In this document: positions 47,997 through 60,667 of the stretch, one piece after another
How positions within the stretch are numbered: position 1 is the first letter of the stretch
Layout: the number at the start of each line of letters is the position of its first letter
The notes under the pieces: generated by a model
What the model was told of the DNA's origin: nothing
What the model saw: only the letters and a program-made list of their open reading frames with translations
Database searches by the model: none
Program-made: the position numbers and the translations under genes
NCBI GenBank assembly: GCA_944474755.1
Contig: OX104117.1
Span: 38,085,222-38,149,221 of the forward strand
From: Limnoperna fortunei
Lineage: Eukaryota; Mollusca; Bivalvia; Mytilida; Modiolidae
Direction of reading: 5' to 3'
Length of the DNA: 64,000 nucleotides

Positions 47997-48305
47997 AACG
48001 TTATGATGAATTTAAGATTAAAACCTTGTCCTTTGTACAGTTTTACATAGCGGTTGATTAACCATTAAGGACGAGTGAAAAACGTTAGCCAAGTTTCATG
48101 GCGATGTAATTGATATGTACTTTTAATTAAAGACTCATTACACCAAGTAAAACTTGTTTGAACAGTATATATTTAGTGTTAATAAATTCGCATGGTATCA
48201 ATAACATTTCAGATTTCACGTATACACATCGTATAATGCATTTGTAAAGCTGTTCAAGCTGTACAAATGTAACTACACAACAGACTATAATCATTGACTA
48301 TTATT

Positions 48306-49750
48306 AAGTCGCCCAAAACGAAGTTTTGGCGACTTATTGTTTTTGCACCGTTTCTTCTTATTATTTTTATTTCGGTTTCCACTTCTCCTAGACCATGAAC
48401 TTGTCCGACACATTTTTCAAAGAGGCCTTAATAGAATCGAATGAAACTTGTCAAAGTTGTTGATCGACATATTGAGGGGTGCAGTCAATAGTCAGAATTA
48501 TGATAATGGCCGCCACTTGACGACACCCACCCAAAAATAGCAAAAATTTTACCGTGGTCCGATTTTAACGAAATTTGGTAAGGAAATATAGGTAAGTATT
48601 TCGAGTGAAACTCTACATTTAAAATATTTCTCCGTCGTCGGATTTCAAAATGACCGCTAAAAACGTGTATAATTTTCAATGTTATCCGATCTCGATGACA
48701 TTTAACGTGCTCTGATTGCAACAAAATTTAATGTGGAGGTGGATTTAAGTGTCCCGAGTGGAACTCCATATTTGGATTTTTTGTTTTGGACTGTGAGATT
48801 CAAAATGGCCGCCAAAAACACGTCAAAAACCTTTCGAAAATATAGCCCAACACACCTTAGAAGAAGTCCACAAAAACGTAATATAGAAAATAACAAACCC
48901 TGGTTTGATAAAGATTGCAAAACAGCTAGACATAATTTTCATAAATTAAAAAAACAATACAAATCAAACAACACCATGCAAAATAGGTCAAATATGAATA
49001 ATGCAGAAAAGAATTATAAAAAAGTCTTGAACTCAAAATATAAAAACTATTGTATAAAACTTTCACACTCCTTACAACAAGAATCGGAGAGAAATTCCAA
49101 ATATTTCTGGAAAATATTACGTAGAAATAATCGACAAAAAAATCAAAATATTAATATAGAAACCCTCTACGAATTTTTCAAAAACTTAAACATGGCGAAT
49201 ATAGAAGAACAACAACCGATTTTCAATAACGAGATTCCAAATACAACAAATGAACTTATAAATGACTATATTTCCCAAGAAGAAATTCTTAATTGTATTA
49301 AAAATCTTAAAAATGACAAAGCCTGTGGTGCTGATGAAATTGTTAATGAGTATATTAAATCTACCTCAAACCGGTTTATTCATATCTACGAAAAACTTTT
49401 TAATTTAATTTTCGATACCGGAATTCTACCTAATAGCTGGCTAATAGTTAGTTAATTTTCAATGTTATCCGATCTCGATGACATTTAACGTGCTCCGATT
49501 TCAACAAAATTTGATGTGGAGGTGGATTAAAGTGTCCCGAGTGGAAATCCAAATTCAGGAAATTTTTTCCAACTGGCGTTTCAAAATGGCCGCCAAAAAC
49601 GCGTCAAATTTAAACCGTTGTCCGATTTTAATGAAATTTGATGTTTAGGTACATTTTAATGTTCCGAGGGAATGCAATATTATCCATGCGGATTTTGGGT
49701 GACTTCTGTGTTGGCATCCCAACACATTATTATTATTATTTTTATTATTT
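48306..49750 (+). mobile_element. Unclassified repeat with hairpin ends, interrupted by an RT fragment
   Basis: The left end is a hairpin, AAGTCGCCCAAAAC-GAA-GTTTTGGCGACTT (48306-48335, one bulge). The right end has TGTGTTGG-CAT-CCCAACACA (49707-49726), then an ATT-rich tail. Inside, a unit with TTATCCGATCTCGATGACAT, GTGTCCCGAGTGGAA and AAAATGGCCGCCAAAAACGC is repeated. Full units are at about 48680-48830 and 49460-49610, with partial ones on either side. The RT fragment lies between two units. I recall this type of sequence as widespread in bivalves but cannot name it. Confidence 0.55.
48830..49455 (+). pseudogene. Non-LTR retrotransposon fragment, linker and start of RT
   Basis: An open frame of about 200 codons has KPWFDKDCKTARHNFHKLKK (linker after the endonuclease), then KYFWKILRRNN, then EEILNCIKNLKNDKACGADE (RT block 1 start), then KLFNLIFDTGILPNSW (RT block 2 start). 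It is cut just before the usual I-P-I/L-Y-K segment. The first 30 or so codons of the open frame come from the surrounding repeat and are chimeric. Both the N-terminal endonuclease and most of the RT are missing. Confidence 0.78.
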
Positions 49751-50160
49751 TTATGTTTATTATTATTACATGTTTTTATTATATGGGTCAAATTGATTTT
49801 AATATTTACATTTTAAAAAGATATATTACTAAAACATGAAAAGTCATATTTTTTTTATTAATTGCAATAAGTTTCTGTGCATTTGTTTATTTCTTTTTAT
49901 GTTTTGTGTTTGTTTAAATTGTTTGTGTTTTGTTCAATTTTTTTCTTGTTTTTTTTTTGTAATTATCACGATCAACTTCTTTTTCTGCTGATCAAAAATC
50001 TTTTTCTTTACTTCAATCAACGATACTAATATTGACTTAAGGTTAAAAGACGACCAAGCGTAAAATATGAAAATCGATGTTCGGAAAAGCACCTGTATTT
50101 TTTATGGATATTTATTGATTGATTGATCTTAATTAGATGTTGGTTTTATTCGTGTCAGTT
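49751..50160. other. T-rich sequence, no gene recognised
   Basis: ATT and T-rich low-complexity runs following the hairpin-ended repeat. Confidence 0.4.
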
Positions 50161-50345
50161 TATAACAGTTCGATTTCCCGAGGTAGGACGGCTCAAAAAT
50201 CATGCTAAAGCTGTGCAACAAATTTGAAATCAATCCCTTTAGTAGATGCCGAGAAATCTGTTACAAAAGTTTGCACCGGACGGACAGACAGACAGACGGA
50301 CAAGGTGATTGAAATAAAACCCACGAGAGGGGGTATAATTGTGTA
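50161..50345 (+). repeat. Possible dispersed repeat with GACA/GACG run
   Basis: A CGGACGGACAGACAGACAGA-type run at about 50278-50305 follows TGCCGAGAAATCTGTTAC. The layout resembles short dispersed repeats, but there is no second copy in the window. Confidence 0.3.
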
Positions 50346-50944
50346 TAAGCATATTTTTGTTTGTTTCTCTGATGCGCCTAAATTAATTATAGCATTATAC
50401 AAGGCTGATTCTGCCTAATCTTATGTAAATAAGCATTGATTGAAAACAATTCTTATATTTTAAATTCAATATTATGAAAAGAAATAACAAAAACAATATT
50501 TAACTAGTAGTCAAATAATATTTACAATTCACTATTTTTCCTTATACCAAATAAGGCTTAGGCTATTTTCACCTTGAACATACAAAAAACATTAGAATTA
50601 AAATAATTTTCGAAATTTCAGGGCAATAAATCCATACAATTACTATATCACAGAGAGAATCAATGATATTCCCGTAAGCGCCAAAGTGTGATTACTGTGC
50701 TGGTGATACCCTAGGGACTACATGTTAACAGCTCCACCTGCAGAGGCATCGACTCAGTAGTTCTGGGCTGGTGAATATTCGTTATTAAAACCATGGTTAG
50801 ATATCCAGTGCTTATTCCTAGAAAGACAAGCAACATTGCATTAATTCTCTGTAATTGTTTTAGTTTCTAGATAAATCCATCTAAAACATTATTACTAAAT
50901 CTGTTTTGGATTTCTACTTGATGTTATATGTCAGCGAATTCCGT

Positions 50945-51236
50945 TTAGTCATTCGGTGCATTGACATTCGGCTCTTCGTATAAATGACTGTCGTGGACAA
51001 CTGTTGTCATTTCATAATCATGCCCAGTTGTCGTCAACTGTGAATGGTCGTTCGGTGCATTGACATCCGGCTGTGTGTATAAATGACTGTCGTGGACAGC
51101 TGTTGTCATTTCATAATCATGCCTAGTTGTCGACAACTCTCTATGGTCGTTCGGTGCATTGACATCCGGCTGTGCGTATATATGGCTGTCGTTGACAACG
51201 ACTGTCATATCATAATTCTGCCTTGTTGCCAACATT
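50945..51236 (-). CDS. Terminal exon with three 33-residue tyrosine-rich repeats
   Basis: On the minus strand a strong acceptor (CTTGTGTTTTTTCTAG) precedes an open 97-codon end that stops with TAA at 50945-50947. The repeat unit is about 33 residues (99 bp): YEMTTAVHDSHLYTQPDV followed by NAPNDHSQLTTT. The Tyr-x-Met-Thr and Leu/Ile-Tyr-x-(Q/E)-Pro positions are conserved in all three units. The exon begins in the third position of a codon, so an upstream exon is needed, further right on the minus strand. I could not find it. There is no transmembrane or signal segment in this exon. A cytoplasmic tail with phosphotyrosine sites is one inference. Confidence 0.6.
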
Positions 51237-51239
51237 CTA

Positions 51240-52240
51240 GAAAAAACACAAGTTTCCATGACAACTTTGTATTTGCTGAATACACTGAATAAAATTTTAA
51301 AATATTGCAACCTGTTTTGGTTTGTATTAAATCCACGTTTATATATAAAACATACATAAAATGTCGGACACATATAGGCAACTATTTTATATTGGGTTGA
51401 TCGATTTCTGTACCACGCAAGGTGACTTGTCCTTTTGGACAGGTATGAGTAATGGATATCACTATAGAAGTAGAATACTATTAGCTTTCCAGAAGGGCGT
51501 AAAAGATTATATCATCCCACCGTTCATACGGGATCGCGTTGCATATTTTATTTGTTGTACGTATGCGGTGTGAGTTTTCTGAAGCTTTGTACTTTCATCC
51601 TTAAATTTTGTACATTTATTATTTATTTTAATATGATATATACTAAGTCAACGTATCTAAAACATACCGTTTATTTTTCAAATAAATGATCACCATTATT
51701 GTCAAACCACTAATACCAAAAAATTCTATGAAACCTCCAACAATGATGCATATATCAAGATATCATAAACGACACAATACATTTTGGTGAATTTTCTGGT
51801 CGCTTGACACATACTATCGTACGCTGTCATCTATAGTTCTATAAGTATTATTTCTTTTGATAAACATATAGTTTGAACATTTTTATTCCTCTATAGCTTT
51901 AAAACAAAACTAAGCTAGAAGTTTTCAGTTGAATACATTCAAAATAATGTGCTAAGCAAACAAAAATCCAAGCATTTCGATAAAAGAAATGTCGCACATT
52001 TATGGGGTAGCATAAGAAGAAAAATTTCATCTTAAAAAATAAATATAAAAAATAAATATATTCACTCTATCTTATACCAGTTTGTATTCATGCTTATTTT
52101 TGCATATCAATTAATCGCGTATGATCTTTTATTTGCACTTGTTTTATACAGTTGATGTCCTTTATACTGAAATTATTATTATCACATTTTTTGTAGCAAT
52201 ATGAACATTTTTGCATATTTGATATGACTGAAAGTGATTG
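51240..52240. other. No gene recognised
   Basis: It should include the intron upstream of the terminal exon if that gene model is right. The plus frame at 51361-51573 has no supporting motif. Confidence 0.35.
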
Positions 52241-52307
52241 ACCGATATCAGCCCTCATGTCTATTATCGATATTAGCCGCGGGGGCTGATATCGGTTTTT
52301 AGGTTCA
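52241..52307. repeat. Inverted repeat, 14-15-bp arms
   Basis: ACCGATATCAGCCC at 52241-52254 pairs with GGGCTGATATCGGT at 52293-52306. A related word, GGGCTGATATCATGG, is found at about 52739. Confidence 0.7.
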
Positions 52308-52309
52308 GC

Positions 52310-55300
52310 TGAAATTTTGCACTAATATGTCAACATAACACACATAGCAACTAACAAAATGACGGATGACAACTTCAACTAACAAAATGACGGAAGACAA
52401 GTTTGTTGCTGTAACTGCAGAAAAAACATTTGTTAAAAATATGAAAAATGAAAATACTAACAAAAACAAAAATACAAAAAAACCAATGAGTTTTCACTGA
52501 GTGACACATCTGTGATAAGTATTTGCTTTCTTCTAAACCTATGATATTGAACTGTTTCGAGTTTTGTATATGCTTTTGTGTTTTTTTACGTTTTTTCAGT
52601 TATTTAACTGTTTTCATCTCCTTTTTTCGGACAAAAGGTTGACTAGTGGTTATCAAATATGTGATAAACATGCAAATTATGCCATGTCATTTTCAATATT
52701 GGTCCTGGTATCTGCCATCGGCTTAATACGGGAGTCTAGGGCTGATATCATGGAAAATGCCATGAAATATATAAATGTTAACTTATACTCTTACGGTCGG
52801 GCCGTTTAATCGTATTCCAGAACGGTAATGTATGTTGCAATATCGCATCTGCAGGATGTGACAGAAAAAGGAATATCAAAAGTCGACTCGTCCGATTAAA
52901 TAATGTTCATTGTCTATCACGTTAACGCATTCTGATCAGTAGGAAAATTGTAACGTTGCAAAGATTTTCACAAGTGACAACTGTTAACATTATAAAGGAA
53001 TGGAAGACAAATCTCTGCTTGAGAAATAATTCGTATGGAATCATAAAAGAAAAACGGTTTCATATCTAGTGAGAGTTGATTAATCGCTTTATATCAACTC
53101 TCTATGTATTTCAATGTAATAACAAGCTCGCAGAGGGTTAGCTTGCTTTAACATGGAAAAAAATAACGAGTTATTTTGCGATTTTGAACTCTCACTCAAT
53201 ATGAAACCTAATACAAATGTTAAGAGTAGAGAAATGTCGATAAAAAAAAATACGTCTTAAATGTTTTGCTTAAAAACCTTATTTTCATTTATTTCATTAT
53301 GAAATTTACCAATCACCTTTAAATTGAACTAGCGGTAAAGTTAAGATATCAGTACGTACTGGTATAGGTAAGAACAATCTCAAAATATTTGTAATGTTAT
53401 ATGATATGGTATTATGCCAGAGTTATCTACCTTGTATTATAACAATTGTTATGTCGTCGACGGTCCGTATAAATTTGTCCGTGTTGCGGTTAAAGGAGCA
53501 TTTTCCCAAAATGACCGTAACAAGGCTGTTAAGGTTATACAATAGTTCTTATATAACGTCATTGTAAGAATTCAACCAGACCGCACTCAATTTGACAAAG
53601 AACGTTCTCACAGACTAATAACTAAAATGTTAATATATAACGTTGCATAAATTTTATAATACATATGAAAAAGGTTTTATACTTCAACAAAATATAGTGG
53701 AGAACAGTAATAACCCTAGCAAGTCAACATGTGGCAGAAAGGCGATGCCCTCTGGTTGCAAGGTGATAAGTACAATAAAGACACTTTTCTGTTTGAAACA
53801 CCAAGATCCTATACCGGTTATAATAGTTAGCAGTATAACAAGACGCGTCTTTCTTGCTAACTGTAAACATAAAATTCACCTTCCGTTTTGTCAGCAGTCC
53901 AAAATGAGATAATATCAATTACTTATAACTTATAAACAGAAACTATTTGAAAGAGAACACCCCACAATTATAATTGCATATATCAACCTACACCTAAAAA
54001 CTGCTAACGCATATTTGTTAGCATACGTTTTCAGAATAAAAATACATAAAAGCTTGTCGTTATTACTTTTAACAACCGTTAATTATTTAATTAACTAAAA
54101 GAAAACCAGTTACTTGAAATGAAGACTAGTTAAACTTTTAATTGTTAGGCTGGTGTGTGTAATAAGTTTAAGGTCTGTTATAGTCACACATGCCTAAACC
54201 GGGTTTATAGCAGGCAAACTAGTTATACTTATTTACGCTATCTTAAAAATGTTTCACAATCAAGTTTCATGGGCTTTGTGTGAATTGATTTCAAGATTCT
54301 GGGCTAAAAGATATTAATTTATTCAATTATACTGTGTTAAGACCTTAACAATATAATTGCAATTAATTTCATTCTTGTTAATAATTTATAAATTCCGAAA
54401 TTATCGTATTTATAACTTAATGTTCATAATTTCGCCCTCTCAATTAATAACAGTATTTTGCAATTAATACTGTGAAAACAATTCGCCAATTTTTCTTCTG
54501 GTATAGATATTTTGGATAACTTTAAGAACAAGCTTTAAGATATCTTAATTTCTACTCGACAACATTTTTATTTAAACAAATATTCTTAAGCGCACAAAAA
54601 TTGCAGAAAATAAAGAACATTAATTATTGATCGCATACAGTAATTTCACTAAATAAACCAGGAATACAAGAGGTGAATTATACATGTTGTTTTCGTACGA
54701 TGAACTTAGTCTTATAATAATATAAGTTAAAACCAAAGTAAACAATGCTGAAATATAAGCTTGTTGTATTTTTGTTGTTCTTTGTTTTTTGTTTATTCAT
54801 TTATATTACAAATATGTATGTAGCATTGCAATAATAACCTTACCATGAGATACACTTTGAAACCATTGAACAAATACCCATGTCGGCAATTTCACAAGGA
54901 TGTGTGCTAACACCATCATGTATTTTATGTTCGTCTGAACAAATGCACGACTCTAGCTGCAACAATATTTCATATACTTAGAGAAAATGCTCACAATAAA
55001 ATGACTAAGCTTCATTACTTACAACTAGATAAAAAATGTTACTAAAATTATTGATTGCCCAAGCAATTCGGTGCACGCTTTCAATTTTGTTAAAAAATTG
55101 ATTGTAATTACACCGAACAATTGTTAAACATATGATTGATATGATTGATTTGACCATATTTGTTGACCTTAATAGATAAAATATAAAATTTCAAATACTG
55201 AAATTGCAAAATTTAACACAAATTTTAATCATTTTATCTCGAAAATAAAACCAGCAACACGTTATTTAAAAGAATACAATGAAATTCAATATAGGACTAG

Positions 55301-56560
55301 TTATATTGACTAAATAGTAATATCAATGAAATAGTAAATTCCGGCTCTTCACCATTTATATTAAGAAAACGTAAAAAGATTGCTAAATTACATTAAAAAA
55401 ACGTGGTATTATAACAAGGAAAGGCTATATTTTGTGTCTTTTATTAGAAATTATCAAGGTCACAAAAAAGGATTGAAAAAATTAAACAATAATTACCTTA
55501 CAAAGTAAATGCCCATACGTCATGTTTAAAATATGACTTGCTCGTACAGTTTTTGATACATTCATCTAACGTTATATGTACTGCACTGTTTGATTCACAA
55601 TTGTATACAACACCTGAAATTAAATTAAATATTATCTGTAAAAATCGAAGGACTGAAAATTAATTCTCGTTTTAAGTTTGATAAATTAATATGAATATTA
55701 TTAATATGAAAGTAAAACTCGTTCGACATGAGTACAACGAACACTACACAATATATTTTCGTTTATGTTTCCACAAACATCGATGCCATTAAATTAACAT
55801 TGAAGGTAAGACAATGTGCATCAACTGTTCTTATGAATTAGTTATGTAAATTTGTTATGATCCTTAAAATGCAAGAAAAATTAAGCAGATTAAACATATT
55901 TAATTTCTAAATAAATTAGTTTCAAAGACTCTTCTGAAATATCGGAAAGGTACTGATCAGAAATATATATTTGGAGAATATCCAATAGCATAAAGCTAAT
56001 GAATTTGACATTTTATGATAAATTTGTAAATATATGTTCTAGGTAAGATTTGTTTAAAGATATGTGTTTACCTTTTTGCTTTTTGAAATAAAATGTGGTT
56101 TAAAAGTTATTATAAGATAACAGAACAACCTACCTAAAGGGTTAACACTTCCCCTTAACTCTGTTTTAGCACCAACCCAAAATGCACCATTGTGTGTGAT
56201 GTTAAGGGATATTTTGCTAGTAATAGTCTTCGTTTAGAAGTCTTCCCCAAACAGAGAACAGACTTCTGGTATATCATTATAAGAACTTGTAGAGTTTGTT
56301 ATGAACACATCCTGATTGTTGTATACCAGAGAAAACAAGTACATAGTTTATAATACGATATTGCTTGGAATTAATTTTTTTAGTCAAAGCGCTAATTGCA
56401 ATACGTTAATATCACTTGTCGTTACTATACTAATGCATATAAAGACGAGTACATGTTTGTGCCTGTTTCCCATAGATTAACGGACTAACGAAGTGTTTGA
56501 CTTCGGTTATTTACATGTACGTTATAACATTCAAAAATTGGGAAAACTAATTGCAATCAT
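52310..56560. other. 4.2 kb AT-rich stretch, no gene recognised
   Basis: The only repetition noted is ACTAACAAAATGACGGA(T/A)GACAA, twice near 52350-52400. Frames such as 52564-52809 and 53643-53912 show no domain or splice support. Confidence 0.4.
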
Positions 56561-56569
56561 ATTTTCAAA

Positions 56570-57000
56570 CGTCACCCATTTTTTTTTAAGTTACAAGAAA
56601 AAAACGACTCGTCTGCGCTTTTAATAAGCTTTACTATATATACTATTTCGTGTTGAAAAAAATAAATTAATCTCGTTTGAAAACATGATTCCAGACAGTT
56701 TTCCCAATTATTTTAAATTTAGTACTGTACTGCGATGATTATTGGATACACCTATTAAGGACTAGTAGTTTACGATACCTATCCATTTTCGTCAACTACT
56801 GTGCTAGAAGCGGGAGGTTTGGCTGCCATAAAACCTGGTTTAAACCACCATTTCTTTTGAAATGCCTAAATCAAGTAAGGACCATTGCATTAGTTGGTAA
56901 TAGTTTTGGTTAGTTCTAAAGTATGCCAGTTTCTAGAACTTTGATTTGATGATTGTCTTTTTCATAGTTTCCTTAGTGTTCGGTATTTTATTATTAACTT
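56570..57000 (+). mobile_element. 3' end of a second copy of the RT element of 17.3-18.1 kb
   Basis: TTACAAGAAAAAAACGACTC matches 17784-17803, and AAATGCCTAAATCAAGTAAG to TGTTCGGTATTTTATTAT matches 17885-18025. About 200 bp (56665-56860) without a counterpart lies between. No coding frame is kept. Confidence 0.55.
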
Positions 57001-57443
57001 TATCTAGAAATATGCTCATAAGAGTTTTCAGAAATAAAACTTTTATTAATAACTGTACGAAAACAAAACATGTAGTGGTAAAGTTAATAAACACAAAAAA
57101 AAGTTTGTATCAGAGATAACATAAAATTTGTTAGTCGTGTTATTATGCTACAAAGTCATCCAAGAATTACAACATTTTAATGCCATAGTCTATTGAAGAC
57201 ATATAGAAACTTGTTCATCATAGAAATAACAATTTCACATGTATTCTTTCATCTAACACATGAACGTCTTATGCGAATAACTGTTTTCCTCGTGTGAACG
57301 ATAGATTCGAAGGGTCATTCAAAAAACTCGTCAGATTAAAAAACACCGATGTGACAGAACTTTATCTCTGTGCAGTGTGTCTAGAAAATCGGAGTTTAAG
57401 GTTATTCCTTTGTCGATATTCGTCCACCACATTCCTGAAAGGG

Positions 57444-57706
57444 GCCTCGGTGCCCGAGTGGTCAAGGTAGTTCGTCTACTATTGATCACGTGGTCTGTCA
57501 ACACTGAGAATACGGGTTCGATTCTCACTGCAGGCAGGGTGTACTCGACTCCAATCTTAATTGACAAGGATTGCCAGTTGTCCTACCGCAGGTCGAGGGT
57601 TCTCTCCGAGTACTCCGGCTTCCTTCCCCAATAAAAACTGGACGCCATGAACTAGCTGAAAAATTGCTGAAAGTGGCGTTAAAACACCATTCAAACAAAA
57701 CAAAAA
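57444..57706 (+). mobile_element. tRNA-derived SINE, well preserved
   Basis: It is near-identical to 20852-21111: head GCCTCGGTGCCCGAGTGGTC, B-box GGTTCGATTC, body TTGACAAGGATTGCCAG and CCCCAATAAAAACTGGACGC, tail GTGGCGTTAAAACACCAT with an A/C-rich end. The flanking words ACATTCCTGAAA (57429-57440) and ACATCCTTGAAA (57708-57719) form a target duplication with two changes. Confidence 0.88.
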
Positions 57707-57719
57707 CACATCCTTGAAA

Positions 57720-59735
57720 AATGAAGCAGTGTTCCTGAAACAAGATACCCTTATTATTATGTTAAAAGCTGCTCTATGATTGAGCTCCCGAAATTTAAAT
57801 TTTGTAGTTGTTCTGCAAATAGCTCAAAACAGTCTCTTGATGAAACTATCTTTCGGTAATTTGGCTTAACCGACAAAAAGGTTTCATCTTTGTGCATCAT
57901 TTTCAAGCCATATTATCAAACATTTCATATATTTAGCTAGTATGCATTGATTTATATTTCTTGAGACTTGTTTTAGATATATTAACTCCTAATTAAGTGG
58001 AAAAAAATCTTATTTTCATTAACACTATGAGATGGTTTTGCATTAATAGGGTCTTGATCAGTTGACTTACATGTACGTAATCTTCGAATTTTTCATGACC
58101 CCATTGGAATAAAAGATGTGTCAAACTACGTTTAACTTAACTCTCTTATCACACAAGTTGTTGTAAGTAAATTTTGAGCGCAACATTTCCGTTTCTAATC
58201 ATTTAATTTTCCGATTAAAAAAATAGTTGATTGCACATGTGTGCCAGTTTTCAAAGTAATATTTCAATAGTGTTTGTTTACATTTTCCTGTATGGTGGGT
58301 TCTTAATTAATTCAATGATATTTATTTAAAAGGGTTTATTTCCATTCCATACATCTAATCAAGTTAAATATTGTACCAGTTAATGCATGAAAAGAAATAG
58401 AAATGTTTGTATTACATATACATGCTCCGCCTTATAAATTTATTGCTAATGAATTATGAATGAAACTATTTTGGTAATATGGCTCTTAAAAATATTAAAG
58501 AGGTCGTAAATTGTCATTACCTTGCGTAGTCATTTTTACCGGTAGGTAGTCCTGGGTAGGTACTAATGTCTGCTAAATTGATGAGCTGCATCCCTGCATT
58601 AAAACTAGTTTCTGTACTACTATGACGTAGTCTTCTCTTGTGTGGTTATCTATTACACTCATTTAAATATAGATCGCATGTATTGTAACGACGATAAGTA
58701 TTAGATCAATCCGGAAATTGAAAGAATTGATACAGGATGTGATTATTTGTTATGAATTTTTAACGGTTTCTAGTGGAAAAGTTGTTGTAAACGTTGTCAT
58801 TGAAAACTAAAAGACAACATTCATACATTTACTATTTTTGAATTTTTTATGTATTGATTTATTGATAATAAAAGCCATTCATAATGATTCATTAGTTTGA
58901 TGTTTGCTTTGTGTCCACCGAGTTGTATTTCAGCTATATTCAGGACGAGAAAGTAAACAAATAATAAAACAACGGAAAAAAGTGTGCGTTGTGATATAAT
59001 GAACACAATTTTCACTGACACTGAAAAGTATGTAGTATTTGGTAGGGGCGGAGATTTTAGCCTTAATTAGCGGCTAACATTAGCCCACCATTTTTCTAAA
59101 TCTAAAAAGGGGTCTTTATCGTGACCCTCTCTAAACATGTTACATTCTACGGTCCAGACTTTCTGTCTTATGACCTGACAACCTCCTACAAAATTTCTCC
59201 CCTATACGCCATCCGGGGAAGCGCTGAGCTGATCTGTAGGTGGAGCACTGGGAGAACTCAGATTATGGCCCACTTCAAATCACTATGTGATTCAAGTACA
59301 TAAACAATGCTTGAGACTGAATGTCTTAAATGCTGATATGATTTTTTTTGTCTCATGAAAAATTTCAATCGTTTTTATGTTACGTTTTCTGTTGAAAAGG
59401 TCGGATAGCTCAGTCGCTAAAGTGACATATGATTGATATAAGTAAATATTTGTCCCTAACTTTCACATTTTCCTGTTCTGTTAGACATTTCTGTTAGGTT
59501 ATTATCAATATGTTGGTAAAGTGAAATGTGCTGCCAATTTAACAAATAGTTCCATTTTGCATGAATGGGCACCTTGGCAAATATTTCGGACATTTAGTAA
59601 ATCATGGAAAACATGCAATCAGGATAACTAAAGTTGGTCTCACATATACGGGAATTGTGTGCTACAGTATGTTCAATGATCTCGCTCACCAACCAACATG
59701 ACTGTACCCCAACCCATATAATTGGACCCTGATAA
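57720..59735. other. No gene recognised
   Basis: AT-rich. A tRNA-head-like phrase (GGATAGCTCAGTCGCTAAAG) at about 59403 is not followed by a foldable tRNA. The 60-codon frame at 59121-59303 is unrecognised. Confidence 0.4.
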
Positions 59736-59739
59736 GTAT

Positions 59740-60290
59740 TTGGTGAAGTATGGAACTTTAAAAACTTATAAGATGAAATATCGTTTGACCCCTCCATACC
59801 TATCTGACACAATACTAGACTCACTAAGTGATTTCCACAGCCACAACTCTAGGAATAGATCCACCATTCCGCCTCTTCGAACAAGAACAGCACTATTTTG
59901 TGCCTTCAACTGTACTGTCTTGGAATTTGATACCTGAATGCACGAAGCGTGAGTTTCATCCTTCAAGACTGTGCAGAGGAAGGCCAAACAAAAACCACAA
60001 TATTATTTTGTCGGGAAGAGAATAGCACAAATATTTCATTTTAGATTACGAATGAAGTGTAGCTCCCTTAAACAAGACTTGTTTGTTAAAAATATAGTTG
60101 ATGTCCCGCTTTGTCATTGTTGAGAAGTTGAGACAACAGTCCACTACCTATTACACTGCCTCATTAAACAACGCCAACATCATTTTAGCAAAACCATCAA
60201 CAATTTACCCGTGCAGACACTATTATATGGCTCACCTGACCTCTCAGACGAAGACAATGTTTTTTGACAGTTCAAGGATATATACTTAGC
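59740..60290 (+). pseudogene. Non-LTR retrotransposon C-terminal remnant
   Basis: Several frames read in order RLTPPYLSDTILDSLSDFHS, RTRTALF, FLPSTV-like text VPSTVLSWNLIPECTK, RIAQIFHFRLRMKCSSLKQD, LFVKNIVDVPLCHC and HYLLHC. The same order occurs in the open frame at 63109-63999 (RTSQILHARMRMNSSCLNEH, LVDSPNCTCG, HFLLYC). This is therefore a second, broken member of that family. Confidence 0.7.
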
Positions 60291-60667
60291 ACAAAGCGAT
60301 TAAAAACTCTCCTCTGCACTAAAAATTTATCAGTGTTTTTCTGTTTTCCTGTTTCCACAATTTATTTTAAATATCACTACTGGTATAAAATATACAAGTT
60401 TATTTGCTTATTTTGTAAATAGTTTTGATCCTTTGAGTATAAATGTTACTATATTATCTATAAGAAACGGATTAATATAAGTGTGTGACTTGTTTCCTGA
60501 TCCTAACATTGTAAACAATGTATTAACTATGTTCAGTATCACGAATAAAATATGTTTTCAGTGGGTTACTTCCATAATGTCCATAATTTATTTCGACACT
60601 TTACGTAAATTATCATAACGGTGCCAATCAACTTCCTGTTTACGCGTTTTAGACCCGAAAAGTGTTG

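Noticed and set aside
59400..59430. Phrase resembling the 5' half of a tRNA (GGATAGCTCAGTCGCTAAAG)
   Set aside because: No anticodon arm, T-loop or acceptor pairing follows. It is at most a SINE or tRNA fragment.
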